From Streptomyces canus (lineage in GTDB: Bacteria; Actinomycetota; Actinomycetes; Streptomycetales; Streptomycetaceae): a DNA stretch of 64,000 nt. A model generated the notes under the pieces. It did not search any database, had not been told where the DNA came from, and was given only the letters and a program-made list of their open reading frames with translations. The stretch spans positions 309,687-373,686 of the forward strand of contig NZ_KQ948658.1 in the NCBI RefSeq assembly GCF_001514145.1, given 5' to 3'. How positions within the stretch are numbered: the stretch's first letter is position 1; the number at the start of each line of letters is the position of its first letter. The position numbers were made by a program, and so were the translations under genes. Below, piece after piece: positions 46,902 to 55,397 of the stretch.

Positions 46902-48884
46902 ATGGGGGCCATTCCTGCGCAACGGGAGTCCGCTGCCCGTGCGTCCGACGTGCCGACGCGCGACGGTGACGCGCTCCCGCACGCCCACGCCACTCTTCCC
47001 GGCGGTCCGCTCGCGCCGGGCTCGGCGCGGGCCCTGTTACGGGCCGCGTTCACCGAATGGGCCGAACTCGCCCTGCCCGGAACCGAGTTCCTCACCGACC
47101 GGCAGGCCGACGACGCCGTGGTCGTGGTCAGCGAGCTCGTCACCAACGCCGTCATCCACGCGGGGACCGACGTCGAGCTCGACTGCCGCCTGGAGGCGCA
47201 CACCGGGGCCCTCGTCGTCGAGGTCCTCGACCACCATCCCTCGCGCGCTCCCCGCGACGGTGACCCCGAACCGTCGTACGGCACACCGGAGTACGGACGC
47301 GGGCTGCGCCTGGTCGCCGCGCTCGCCGAGACCTGGGGCATCACCTACCGCACGGGCGCCAAGACCGTGTGGGCGCAGCTGCCGGCCGGAGGCAAGGAGG
47401 CCCTCGACGGGATCCAGGCGTACGCCGGGGACCGCGCACGTGACCGGGCGCTGCGGGTCGCCGGGATACTCGCCCCGGAGCCGCCCCCGTCCCGGGCCCC
47501 GGTCTCGCCCGCGCCCGTCGCTCGCGGTGGGCAGGACCGGGACTGGCTGAACCGCGGTGCGCTGTCCTTCCTCGCCGAGGCCTCCGACCTGCTCGCCGGC
47601 CAGCTCGACGAGAACCTGGTGGCCGCCCTCGCCGGCCAGCTGATCGTGCCGCGGCTGGCCGACTGGTGCGCGGTGTGGCTGGAGGACGAGGTCGCCGGGC
47701 GCTGGGGGTCTCCTCGGCCGGGCGAGGCCGAGAGCGGGACGGGCTGGGGCGAGGGCGGTGTGTCCGGGCCCCGGCTGGCCCGGGTCTGGCACTGCTCCGA
47801 GACCCGGATCGAGGATCTGCGGCAGGCCCTGGAGAAGGAGCCGCCGGGCACCTCGGGGCCGGACCATCCCGGGCCCGTGCCGTTCCCCTGGCCCGGTGCG
47901 GCACTGGGCCCGCACGGCACGCACGGCTCCGCGCTCGCCTACCGCCTCACGGCGGGCGGCCGCCCGCTGGGCACGCTGGTCATCGGCCGGGCCGGGCTTG
48001 TCTCCTTCCCCGACGAGATCACCGGGCTCGTCGAGGACCTCAGCCGCCGGGTGGCGCTCGCCATCGGCGCGGCCCGCCAGTACGCGCGCCAGGCCACCAT
48101 CAGCGCGGTGCTCCAGCGCGGTCTGCTGCCCGGCGCGGTCGCCGAGATCCCCGGGGTGCGCAGCGCCCTGGTGTACGAGCCGTGCGACAAGGGCGGGCCC
48201 AGCGGCGACTTCTACGACCTCTTCCCGGCCGGTGACGGCCGCTGGTGCTTCGCCGTCGGTGACGTGCAGGGCAAGGGCCCCGAGGCCGCCGTGGTCATCG
48301 GCCTCGCCCGGCCCTGGCTCCGGCTGCTGGCCCGCGAGGGCTACCGCGTCGCCGACGTCCTCGACCGCCTCAACCAGCTGCTCCTCGACGACGCGACGGA
48401 GGCCGCGGACGCGGCGGCGCGGGCCCTGGCCTCCGCGGGCGGCCGCCCCATGAACCCCGGCGACGGCCCGCAGACCCGCTTCCTGTCCCTCCTCTACGGC
48501 GAGCTCGCGCCCTTCGACGGCGGAGTGCGCTGCACTCTCGCCTCCGCCGGACATCCGCTGCCGCTGCTGCTCGGATCGGATGGCGAGGTCCGCACCACCG
48601 CGCGGCCGCAGACCCTGCTCGGGGTCGTCGAGGACGAGACGTACACCAGTGAGACCTTCGAGCTGAAGCCTGGTGACAGCCTGCTGTGTGTCACCGACGG
48701 GGTGACCGAGCGGCGCAGCGGCTCCCGGCAGTTCGACGACGAGGACGGGCTCGCGGACGCGCTGGCCGGGTGCGCGGGGCTGGACGCCGAGCTGATCGCG
48801 GAGCGGATCAAACGGCTGGTCCACGAGTTCGGGGCGCGGCCGCCGGAGGACGATCTGGCGCTGCTGGTGCTGCAGGCGGAGTAG
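46902..48884 (+). CDS. RsbW-like kinase/GAF/PP2C (SpoIIE) regulator, OsaC-like
   Basis: This 660-residue multidomain protein starts with an HATPase of the RsbW anti-sigma kinase type (VVVVSELVTNAVIHAG near 85; EYGRGLRLVAALAETWG near 135). A GAF-like sensor region (about 210-400) and a SpoIIE-type PP2C phosphatase with SGDFYDLFPAGDGRW and DGVTERRS follow. It could act by partner switching on an alternative sigma factor such as SigB. S. coelicolor OsaC has comparable kinase, GAF and PP2C parts and modulates SigB during osmotic stress. ATG 46902 follows GGGAGA. It is divergent from the OsaA-like kinase by 102 bp. Confidence 0.88.
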   Translation: MGAIPAQRESAARASDVPTRDGDALPHAHATLPGGPLAPGSARALLRAAFTEWAELALPGTEFLTDRQADDAVVVVSELVTNAVIHAGTDVELDCRLEAHTGALVVEVLDHHPSRAPRDGDPEPSYGTPEYGRGLRLVAALAETWGITYRTGAKTVWAQLPAGGKEALDGIQAYAGDRARDRALRVAGILAPEPPPSRAPVSPAPVARGGQDRDWLNRGALSFLAEASDLLAGQLDENLVAALAGQLIVPRLADWCAVWLEDEVAGRWGSPRPGEAESGTGWGEGGVSGPRLARVWHCSETRIEDLRQALEKEPPGTSGPDHPGPVPFPWPGAALGPHGTHGSALAYRLTAGGRPLGTLVIGRAGLVSFPDEITGLVEDLSRRVALAIGAARQYARQATISAVLQRGLLPGAVAEIPGVRSALVYEPCDKGGPSGDFYDLFPAGDGRWCFAVGDVQGKGPEAAVVIGLARPWLRLLAREGYRVADVLDRLNQLLLDDATEAADAAARALASAGGRPMNPGDGPQTRFLSLLYGELAPFDGGVRCTLASAGHPLPLLLGSDGEVRTTARPQTLLGVVEDETYTSETFELKPGDSLLCVTDGVTERRSGSRQFDDEDGLADALAGCAGLDAELIAERIKRLVHEFGARPPEDDLALLVLQAE

Positions 48885-48906
48885 GTGTCCGCCGGGGTGC
48901 GGGACA

Positions 48907-50148
48907 ATGAGGGACATGCCTTCCGCACTCCCCGACGGCGAACCCGTCCCCGACGACGGCTCACTCCCCGCGTCCGCGCTCACCGGGTCCGCCGACCGCC
49001 CGCTCGGCTTCTATCTGCACGTCCCCTACTGCGCGACCCGCTGCGGCTACTGCGACTTCAACACCTACACCGCGACCGAGCTGCGCGGTTCGGGCGGGGT
49101 GCTGGCCTCCCGCGACAACTACGCGGAGACGCTGGTCGACGAGATCCGGCTGGCGCGGAAGGTCCTCGGTGACGACCCGCGCCCGGTCCGTACGGTGTTC
49201 GTCGGCGGCGGTACGCCCACGCTGCTGGCCGCCGGGGATCTGGTACGGATGCTGGGGGCGATCCGTGACGAGTTCGGGCTGGCCGCGGACGCGGAGGTCA
49301 CGACCGAGGCGAACCCGGAGTCGGTGGACCCGGCGTACCTGGCCGAGCTGCGGGAGGGCGGCTTCAACCGGGTCTCCTTCGGGATGCAGAGCGCGCGCCA
49401 GCATGTGCTCAGGGTGCTGGACCGTACGCACACACCCGGGCGGCCGGAGGCGTGCGTGGCGGAGGCGCGGGCGGCGGGGTTCTCGCATGTCAACCTGGAT
49501 CTGATCTACGGCACGCCCGGAGAGTCGGACGACGACTGGCGGGCGTCCCTGGAGGCGGCGATCGGGGCCGGACCGGATCACGTGTCGGCGTACGCGCTGA
49601 TCGTCGAGGAGGGCACCCAGCTGGCCCGCCGTATCCGCCGGGGCGAGGTGCCGATGACGGACGACGACGTGCACGCGGACCGGTATCTGATCGCGGACTC
49701 GGTGCTGGCGGAGGCCGGTTTCGACTGGTACGAGGTGTCGAACTGGGCCACGTCCGAGGCGGGCCGGTGCCTGCACAACGAGCTGTACTGGCGGGGCGCG
49801 GACTGGTGGGGGGCCGGGCCCGGGGCGCACTCGCACGTGGGCGGGGTGCGCTGGTGGAACGTGAAGCATCCTGGCGCGTACGCGGCGGCGCTGGCCTCCG
49901 GGAAGTCTCCGGGGGCAGGGCGTGAGCTGCTGTCGGACGAGGACCGGCGGGTCGAGCGGATTCTGCTGGAGCTGCGGCTGCGGGAGGGTGCGCCCCTGTC
50001 GCTGCTGCGCGAGGAGGGCCTGGCCGCCTCTCGGCGTGCGCTGGGGGAGGGCCTGCTCGAGGAGGCGCCCTACGGGGAGGGCCGGGCTGTACTGACGCTC
50101 CGGGGGCGGTTGCTGGCGGACGCGGTGGTGCGGGATCTGGTGGATTAG
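48907..50148 (+). CDS. hemW: Radical SAM heme chaperone HemW
   Basis: HemW binds heme and a [4Fe-4S] cluster and delivers heme to target proteins; it was long annotated as oxygen-independent coproporphyrinogen oxidase. The 413-residue protein has the radical SAM cysteine triad C42, C46 and C49 in HVPYCATRCGYCDF, and the typical VNLDLIYGTPGES and LHNELYWRGADWWG motifs. ATG 48907 is used; an ATG three codons on lacks better support. It starts 22 bp after the OsaC-like gene and may be co-transcribed by read-through. A dispersed repeat follows. Confidence 0.93.
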   Translation: MRDMPSALPDGEPVPDDGSLPASALTGSADRPLGFYLHVPYCATRCGYCDFNTYTATELRGSGGVLASRDNYAETLVDEIRLARKVLGDDPRPVRTVFVGGGTPTLLAAGDLVRMLGAIRDEFGLAADAEVTTEANPESVDPAYLAELREGGFNRVSFGMQSARQHVLRVLDRTHTPGRPEACVAEARAAGFSHVNLDLIYGTPGESDDDWRASLEAAIGAGPDHVSAYALIVEEGTQLARRIRRGEVPMTDDDVHADRYLIADSVLAEAGFDWYEVSNWATSEAGRCLHNELYWRGADWWGAGPGAHSHVGGVRWWNVKHPGAYAAALASGKSPGAGRELLSDEDRRVERILLELRLREGAPLSLLREEGLAASRRALGEGLLEEAPYGEGRAVLTLRGRLLADAVVRDLVD

Positions 50149-50180
50149 GCGCCTGGTGGGGGTGACGCGTCGGGTTGTGT

Positions 50181-50220
50181 GGCGGCTGCGGGTTCGTTGT
50201 GGCTGGTCGCGCAGTTCCCA
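50181..50220 (-). repeat. Dispersed intergenic repeat, copy D
   Basis: GGCGGCTGCGGGTTCGTTGT, then GGCTGGTCGCGCAGTTCCCA, matches copy C at 42061-42111 in 38 of 40 bases. It sits between the ends of the convergent hemW and DUF3097 genes. Confidence 0.8.
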
Positions 50221-50273
50221 CCGGCCCGCAGCCGTACGACCCGCCCGCCCCGCAGACTCGCCGCGCGTATCCG

Positions 50274-51086
50274 CTACGGCGCCGTGACGAAGTCGATCAG
50301 TTCCTCCACCCGGCCCAGCAGCTCCGGCTCCAGGTCCTTGTAGGAGCCCACCCGCTTCAGGATCGCCTGCCACACCGCGCCCGTGTTCTCCGGCGGCCAG
50401 CCCAGCGCCCGGCACACGCCCGTCTTCCAGTCCTGGCCGTGCGGTACCCGGGGCCATGCCTCGATGCCCAGGGAGGACGGCTTCACCGCCTCCCAGATGT
50501 CGATGTACGGATGGCCGACGACCAGGGCGTGCTCGCTCGTCACCTCCTGTGCGATGCGCCACTCCTTGGTGCCGGGGAGCAAGTGGTCGACCAGGACGCC
50601 GAGGCGGGCGTCCGGGCCGGGCGCGAACTCGGCCACGATCGACGGGAGGTCGTCCACGCCCTCCAGGTACTCCACGACCACGCCCTCGATGCGCAGGTCG
50701 TCGCCCCAGACCTTCTCCACCAGTTCCGCGTCGTGGCGGCCCTCGACGTAGATACGGCCCGCGCGGGCCACGCGTGCGCGGGCGCCGGGGACGGCCACCG
50801 AGCCGGACGCGGTACGGGTGGGCCGTACAGCAGCGCCCGAAGCGCCCGACGGCTTCACCAGCGTCACCACCCGCCCCTCCAGGAGGAAACCGCGCGGCTC
50901 CAGCGGGAACACCCGGTGCTTGCCGAAGCGGTCCTCCAGCGTCACCGTGCCCGCCTCGCAGCGGATCACCGCGCCGCAGAAACCCGTCCCCGGTTCCTCG
51001 ACCACCAGGCCGGGCTCGGCGGGGACCTCCGGCACCGGCTTGGGCTTCTTCCACGGAGGGGTCAGGTCGGCGGAGTACTGGCGCAT
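50274..51086 (-). CDS. DUF3097 family protein with TOPRIM-like motifs
   Basis: This 270-residue protein of the DUF3097 family is common in actinobacteria. The middle contains GRIYVEGRHDAELVEKVWG and, further on, LGVLVDHLLPGTKEWRIA, a glutamate and acidic/lysine pattern resembling the TOPRIM fold found in primases and nucleases. The N-terminal part includes a Pro-rich start. ATG 51086 gives MRQYSADLTPPW. No ribosome site is obvious. It shares direction with the metallo-hydrolase upstream (34 bp away). Its biochemical function is not established; nucleic-acid activity is only a suggestion. Confidence 0.82.
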   Translation of the reverse strand: MRQYSADLTPPWKKPKPVPEVPAEPGLVVEEPGTGFCGAVIRCEAGTVTLEDRFGKHRVFPLEPRGFLLEGRVVTLVKPSGASGAAVRPTRTASGSVAVPGARARVARAGRIYVEGRHDAELVEKVWGDDLRIEGVVVEYLEGVDDLPSIVAEFAPGPDARLGVLVDHLLPGTKEWRIAQEVTSEHALVVGHPYIDIWEAVKPSSLGIEAWPRVPHGQDWKTGVCRALGWPPENTGAVWQAILKRVGSYKDLEPELLGRVEELIDFVTAP

Positions 51087-51120
51087 TCGGATGACGATAG
51101 GAGAAGCGGCGCGGGAGTCA

Positions 51121-51849
51121 TCACGACACGCCGAAGCGGGCCGCCAGCGCGTCCCGCTGCGCCCGGACGAACGCCGCGTCCACCACCGCTCCGTGACCGG
51201 GCACGTACAGCGCGTCCTCGCCGCCCAGGTCCAGCAGCCGGTCCAGCGCGGCGGGCCAGTGCGGCGGTACGGCGTCCGGGCCCGCCTGCGGTTCGCCTGA
51301 CTCCTCGACCAGGTCGCCGCAGAAGACGACCTCCGGGGAGCCGGGGACGAGGACGGCGAGGTCGTGGGCGGTGTGGCCGGGGCCGACGTTCGCCAGCAGC
51401 GCCTGGCGGCCGCCGCCCAGGTCGAGCGTCCACTCGCCGGAGACGTGGTGCCGGGGCGAGACGAGGGCGTCCACCGCCTCGTCGGCCACCTCCGGGTCCA
51501 GTCCGTTGCGCAGCGCGTCCGCCCGCAGCTCCGCACGGCCGAGCCGTCCCCTCAGCACCGTCTCCACGCCCACCGCGCCGAACACCTCCGCCCCCGCGAA
51601 CGCCGCCGCCCCGAAGACATGATCGAAGTGGGGGTGGGTGAGCGCGAGATGGGTCACACGATGGCCGGCGAGTTCCTCGGCCTGTGCGCGCAGACGGGCG
51701 CCCTCCGCGAGGCCGGAGCCGGAATCGATCAGCAGGGCCGTCCCCTCGCCGATCACCAGGCCCGCCGTGCAGTCCCAGCCGGGCAGCCGGCACCGCCCCA
51801 CCCCGGTCGCGACCCGCTCCCACCCCAGCTCTTCCCAAGTCACCGTCAT
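51121..51849 (-). CDS. MBL-fold metallo-hydrolase
   Basis: This 242-residue protein has the metallo-beta-lactamase HxHxDH motif HPHFDH (72-77) and further ligands in [20 protein letters not shown] and VPGHG. It is probably a dinuclear zinc or iron hydrolase acting on a small substrate or thioester. It lies upstream of the DUF3097 gene on the same strand and is divergent from the hrcA operon across a 150-bp spacer. Substrate not predictable. Confidence 0.88.
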   Translation of the reverse strand: MTVTWEELGWERVATGVGRCRLPGWDCTAGLVIGEGTALLIDSGSGLAEGARLRAQAEELAGHRVTHLALTHPHFDHVFGAAAFAGAEVFGAVGVETVLRGRLGRAELRADALRNGLDPEVADEAVDALVSPRHHVSGEWTLDLGGGRQALLANVGPGHTAHDLAVLVPGSPEVVFCGDLVEESGEPQAGPDAVPPHWPAALDRLLDLGGEDALYVPGHGAVVDAAFVRAQRDALAARFGVS

Positions 51850-51891
51850 ACCGCGACGCTAGCCCTACAACGCGTCACGCCGGGACCAGCC

Positions 51892-51922
51892 TTGCCCAGG
51901 GACTACCCCACCGCCGTACACT
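51892..51922 (+). promoter_or_regulatory. Promoter of hrcA-dnaJ
   Basis: TTGCCC (51892-51897) and TACACT (51917-51922) are separated by 19 bases, slightly long. The CIRCE operator begins 12 bases after the -10 box, so bound HrcA would cover the start site. Confidence 0.45.
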
Positions 51923-51934
51923 GGCCGGGGAGCG

Positions 51935-51961
51935 CTGGCACTCGGACGGACAGAGTGCCAG
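51935..51961. promoter_or_regulatory. CIRCE operator (HrcA binding site)
   Basis: The perfect inverted repeat CTGGCACTC-N9-GAGTGCCAG has arms 51935-51943 and 51953-51961. It is the Streptomyces form of the CIRCE element TTAGCACTC-N9-GAGTGCTAA, located 38 bp before hrcA. It implies autoregulation by HrcA and heat induction. Confidence 0.92.
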
Positions 51962-51999
51962 GCGAGGCGCCAAGGGAACGACCTCTGGAGGTGTGCGCG

Positions 52000-53016
52000 A
52001 TGCTGAGTGAACGCAGGCTCCAGGTGCTGCGCGCCATCGTCCAGGACTACGTCGGCACCGAGGAGCCGGTCGGGTCGAAGGCCCTGACCGAGCGGCACAA
52101 CCTCGGCGTCTCCCCGGCGACCGTGCGCAACGACATGGCGGCCCTGGAGGACGAGGGGTTCATCGCCCAGCCGCACACCAGTGCCGGGCGGATCCCGACC
52201 GACAAGGGCTATCGGCTGTTCGTCGACAAGCTGGCGGGCGTCAAGCCGATGACCGCGCCGGAGCGGCGCGCCATCCAGAACTTCCTCGACGGCGCGGTGG
52301 ACCTCGACGACGTCGTGGCCCGGACCGTGCGGCTGCTCGCGCAGCTGACCCGGCAGGTCGCCGTCGTGCAGTACCCGTCCCTGACCCGCTCGACCGTGCG
52401 GCATGTGGAACTGCTCTCGCTCGCCCCCGCGCGTGTGATGCTCGTGCTGATCACGGACACCGGCCGGGTCGAGCAGCGCATGGTCGACTGCCCGGCGCCC
52501 TTCGGGGAGGCCTCGCTCGCCGATCTGCGGGCCCGGCTCAACAGCAGGGTCGCGGGGCGGCGGTTCGCCGATGTGCCGCGGTTGGTCGAGGACCTGCCCG
52601 AAGGCTTCGACGTCGAGGACAGGGGTACGGTCACGACAGTGCTCTCCACCCTTCTGGAGACACTCGTCGAGGAGAACGAGGAGCGGCTGATGATCGGCGG
52701 CACCGCCAATCTCACCCGCTTCGGACATGACTTTCCCCTCACCATCCGGCCCGTCCTGGAGGCTCTGGAGGAGCAGGTCGTCCTCCTCAAACTCCTTGGC
52801 GAGGCGGGGGATTCGGGCATGACCGTACGCATCGGTCACGAGAACGCCTACGAGGGACTCAACTCCACTTCAGTGGTGTCGGTCGGCTACGGTTCGGGCA
52901 ACGAGGCAGTCGCCAAGCTCGGCGTGGTCGGACCGACCCGCATGGATTACCCGGGAACGATGGGAGCGGTACGCGCAGTGGCACGGTACGTCGGACAGAT
53001 CCTGGCGGAGTCGTAA
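52000..53016 (+). CDS. hrcA: Heat-inducible transcriptional repressor HrcA
   Basis: HrcA represses class I heat-shock genes by binding CIRCE, with GroEL keeping it active. The 338-residue protein has the N-terminal winged helix ([20 protein letters not shown] and [14 protein letters not shown]) and the C-terminal GAF-like dimerisation domain. ATG 52000 follows TGGAGGTG; a GTG at 51991 is a weaker option. A CIRCE element lies upstream. dnaJ begins at the base after the stop codon, so the two are coupled. Confidence 0.96.
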   Translation: MLSERRLQVLRAIVQDYVGTEEPVGSKALTERHNLGVSPATVRNDMAALEDEGFIAQPHTSAGRIPTDKGYRLFVDKLAGVKPMTAPERRAIQNFLDGAVDLDDVVARTVRLLAQLTRQVAVVQYPSLTRSTVRHVELLSLAPARVMLVLITDTGRVEQRMVDCPAPFGEASLADLRARLNSRVAGRRFADVPRLVEDLPEGFDVEDRGTVTTVLSTLLETLVEENEERLMIGGTANLTRFGHDFPLTIRPVLEALEEQVVLLKLLGEAGDSGMTVRIGHENAYEGLNSTSVVSVGYGSGNEAVAKLGVVGPTRMDYPGTMGAVRAVARYVGQILAES

Positions 53017-54156
53017 GTGGCCACGGACTACTACGCCGTTCTCGGCGTGCGCCGCGACGCGTCGCAGGATGAGATCAAGAAGGCGTTCCGTCGGCTCGCA
53101 CGCGAGCTGCATCCGGACGTCAACCCGGATCCGAAGACCCAGGAGCGGTTCAAGGAGATCAACGCCGCCTACGAGGTGTTGTCGGACCCGCAGAAGAAGC
53201 AGGTCTACGACCTCGGCGGCGACCCGCTCTCGCAGGCCGGCGGCGGTGGCGCGGGCGGCTTCGGGGCCGGTGGGTTCGGGAACTTCTCGGACATCATGGA
53301 CGCGTTCTTCGGTACGGCGTCGCAGCGGGGTCCGCGCTCGCGCACCCGGCGCGGCCAGGACGCGATGATCCGCCTCGAGATCGAGCTCGACGAGGCGGCC
53401 TTCGGCACCACGAAGGACATCCAGGTCGACACGGCGATCGTCTGCACCACCTGCAGTGGTGAGGGCGCGGCGCCGGGTACCTCCGCCCAGACGTGCGACA
53501 TGTGCCGCGGCCGCGGTGAGGTGTCGCAGGTGACGCGGTCCTTCCTGGGCCAGGTCATGACGTCCCGGCCGTGCCCGCAGTGCCAGGGCTTCGGCACCGT
53601 GGTCCCGACCCCGTGCCCGGAGTGCGCCGGCGACGGCCGGGTCCGCTCGCGCCGCACGCTGACCGTGAAGATCCCGGCCGGTGTGGACAACGGCACGCGG
53701 ATCCAGCTCGCGGGTGAGGGCGAGGTCGGTCCCGGTGGCGGTCCCGCCGGTGACCTCTATGTCGAGATCCACGAACTCCCGCACTCGCAGTTCCAGCGGC
53801 GCGGCGACGACCTGCACTGCACGGTCACGCTCCCGATGACGGCGGCGTCGCTCGGCACGAAGGTGCCGCTGGAGACGCTGGACGGCATGGAGGAGGTCGA
53901 CATCCGGCCCGGTACCCAGTCCGGCCAGTCGATCCCGCTGCACAGCCGGGGCGTCACCCACCTGCGCGGCGGCGGCCGGGGCGACCTCATCGTCCACGTC
54001 GAGGTCCAGACCCCGACCAAGCTGGACCCCGAGCAGGAGCGCCTGCTGCGCGAGCTGGCGAAGCTGCGCGGCGAGGAACGGCCCACGGGGCAGTTCCAGC
54101 CGGGGCAGCAGGGGCTGTTCTCCCGGTTGAAGGATGCGTTCAACGGTCGTACGTGA
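53017..54156 (+). CDS. dnaJ: Chaperone DnaJ (second-type, HrcA-linked)
   Basis: This DnaJ protein stimulates DnaK ATP hydrolysis. The 379-residue protein has a J domain with HPD at 32-34, a Gly/Phe-rich linker (about 73-93), four zinc-finger repeats CTTCSGEG, CDMCRGRG, CPQCQGFG and CPECAGDG, and the C-terminal substrate domain. The GTG start directly follows the hrcA stop, and the operon is controlled by CIRCE. It is the hrcA-linked copy rather than the dnaK-operon copy. The last 51 bases are duplicated downstream. Confidence 0.96.
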   Translation: MATDYYAVLGVRRDASQDEIKKAFRRLARELHPDVNPDPKTQERFKEINAAYEVLSDPQKKQVYDLGGDPLSQAGGGGAGGFGAGGFGNFSDIMDAFFGTASQRGPRSRTRRGQDAMIRLEIELDEAAFGTTKDIQVDTAIVCTTCSGEGAAPGTSAQTCDMCRGRGEVSQVTRSFLGQVMTSRPCPQCQGFGTVVPTPCPECAGDGRVRSRRTLTVKIPAGVDNGTRIQLAGEGEVGPGGGPAGDLYVEIHELPHSQFQRRGDDLHCTVTLPMTAASLGTKVPLETLDGMEEVDIRPGTQSGQSIPLHSRGVTHLRGGGRGDLIVHVEVQTPTKLDPEQERLLRELAKLRGEERPTGQFQPGQQGLFSRLKDAFNGRT

Positions 54157-54272
54157 GCTGTGGGACGACTGCCGGGGGTCCGGGGGTCGTCCCCCGGGCA
54201 GCCACAGTCAGCCCGGTCAGCAGGGGCTGTTCTCGCGGTTGAAGGACGCGTTCAACGGTCGTACGTGAGCTG
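54106..54272 (+). repeat. 55-bp direct repeat of the dnaJ 3-prime end
   Basis: The segment 54106-54160 (end of dnaJ plus its stop) recurs at 54218-54272 with only two differences in 55 bases. Both are at silent third codon positions (TCC/TCG and GAT/GAC). A terminator hairpin lies between the copies. Confidence 0.92.
54178..54199 (+). terminator. Terminator of the hrcA-dnaJ operon
   Basis: A 9-bp stem (54178-54186 with 54191-54199, one G-T pair) has loop TCGT. It may be extended by the outer pairing of CTGTGG at 54158-54163 with CCACAG at 54202-54207. It lies 21 bases after dnaJ. Confidence 0.7.
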
Positions 54273-54320
54273 GCGAAGGCCCGATTCGGACTTGTTCGGA
54301 GGACGTGACAACATGCCGTC

Positions 54321-55397
54321 ATGTCCTCCGCGCTGACCGGTCTCTTCCGTCATCCGATCGTGCAGGCCCCCATGGCGGGCGGCGTCTCCGTGCCGCGGCT
54401 CGCCGCCGCCGTGTCCGAGGCGGGCGGGCTCGGGTTCCTCGCCGCCGGGTACAAGACGGCCGACGGGTTGTACCAGGAGATCAAGCAGCTGCGCGGGCTG
54501 ACCGGGCTGCCCTTCGGGGTCAACCTGTTCATGCCGCAGCCCGAGTACGCCGACCCCGCGGCCGTCGAGGTCTACGCCCATCAGCTCGCGGGCGAGGCCA
54601 CGTGGTACGAGACCGAGCTCGGCGACCCCGACAGCGGCCGTGACGACGGGTACGACGCCAAACTCGCCGTACTTCTCGACAACCCCGTTCCGGCGGCCTC
54701 CTTCCACTTCGGCATCCCGAGCAGCGAGACCCTGGAGTCGCTGCGCCGCGCCGGCACCTTCACCCTCGTCACCGCGACCACCCCCGAAGAGGCCCTCGCC
54801 GTGCAGTACGCGGGCGCCGACGCCGTCATCGCGCAGGGTGTGGAGGCCGGCGGTCACCAGGGCACCCACCGGGACCTCCCCGAGCAGGACGGCTCCGGCC
54901 TCGGACTCCTCTCCCTCGTCGCCCAGATCCGGGAGACGGTGACCATCCCGATCGTCGCCGCCGGCGGCATCATGCGCGGCAGCCAGATCGCCGCCGTCCT
55001 CGCCGCGGGCGCGAGCGCGGCCCAGCTCGGCACGGCGTTCCTCGCCACGCACGAGTCCGGCGCCCACGACGTGCACAAGCAGGCGCTGACCAACCCCCTC
55101 TACGCCCGCACCGAGTTGACCCGCGCCTTCTCCGGCAGACCGGCCCGTGGCCTGGTCAACCGTTTCCTGCGCGAGCACGGACCGTACGCGCCCGCCGCCT
55201 ACCCCGAGGTCCACCACCTCACCGCCCCGCTCAGGAAGGCCGCCGCCAAGGCCAAGGACCCGCAGGGCATGGCGCTGTGGGCGGGCCAGGGGCACCGGAT
55301 GGCACGCGAGGTGCCCGCGGGACAGCTGGTGGAGATACTCGCCGCCGAACTCGACGCCGCCAGGACAGCGTTGTCAGACACGGGGGACCTGCGATGA
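54321..55397 (+). CDS. Nitronate monooxygenase (2-nitropropane dioxygenase family)
   Basis: This flavoprotein oxidises alkyl nitronates such as propionate-3-nitronate. The 358-residue TIM-barrel protein begins FRHPIVQAPMAGGVSVPRLA and has the FMN-binding GVEAGGHQGTH and PIVAAGGIMRG motifs of the class. ATG 54321 begins about 50 bp after the duplicated dnaJ tail. Its stop overlaps the rsmE start (ATGA), so the two are translationally coupled. The physiological substrate in Streptomyces is uncertain; detoxification of nitro compounds is plausible. Confidence 0.92.
   Translation: MSSALTGLFRHPIVQAPMAGGVSVPRLAAAVSEAGGLGFLAAGYKTADGLYQEIKQLRGLTGLPFGVNLFMPQPEYADPAAVEVYAHQLAGEATWYETELGDPDSGRDDGYDAKLAVLLDNPVPAASFHFGIPSSETLESLRRAGTFTLVTATTPEEALAVQYAGADAVIAQGVEAGGHQGTHRDLPEQDGSGLGLLSLVAQIRETVTIPIVAAGGIMRGSQIAAVLAAGASAAQLGTAFLATHESGAHDVHKQALTNPLYARTELTRAFSGRPARGLVNRFLREHGPYAPAAYPEVHHLTAPLRKAAAKAKDPQGMALWAGQGHRMAREVPAGQLVEILAAELDAARTALSDTGDLR

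Noticed and set aside
46800..46988. 63-codon upstream extension of the hybrid kinase
   Set aside because: It covers the divergent gene's promoter and start and has no homology-like features.
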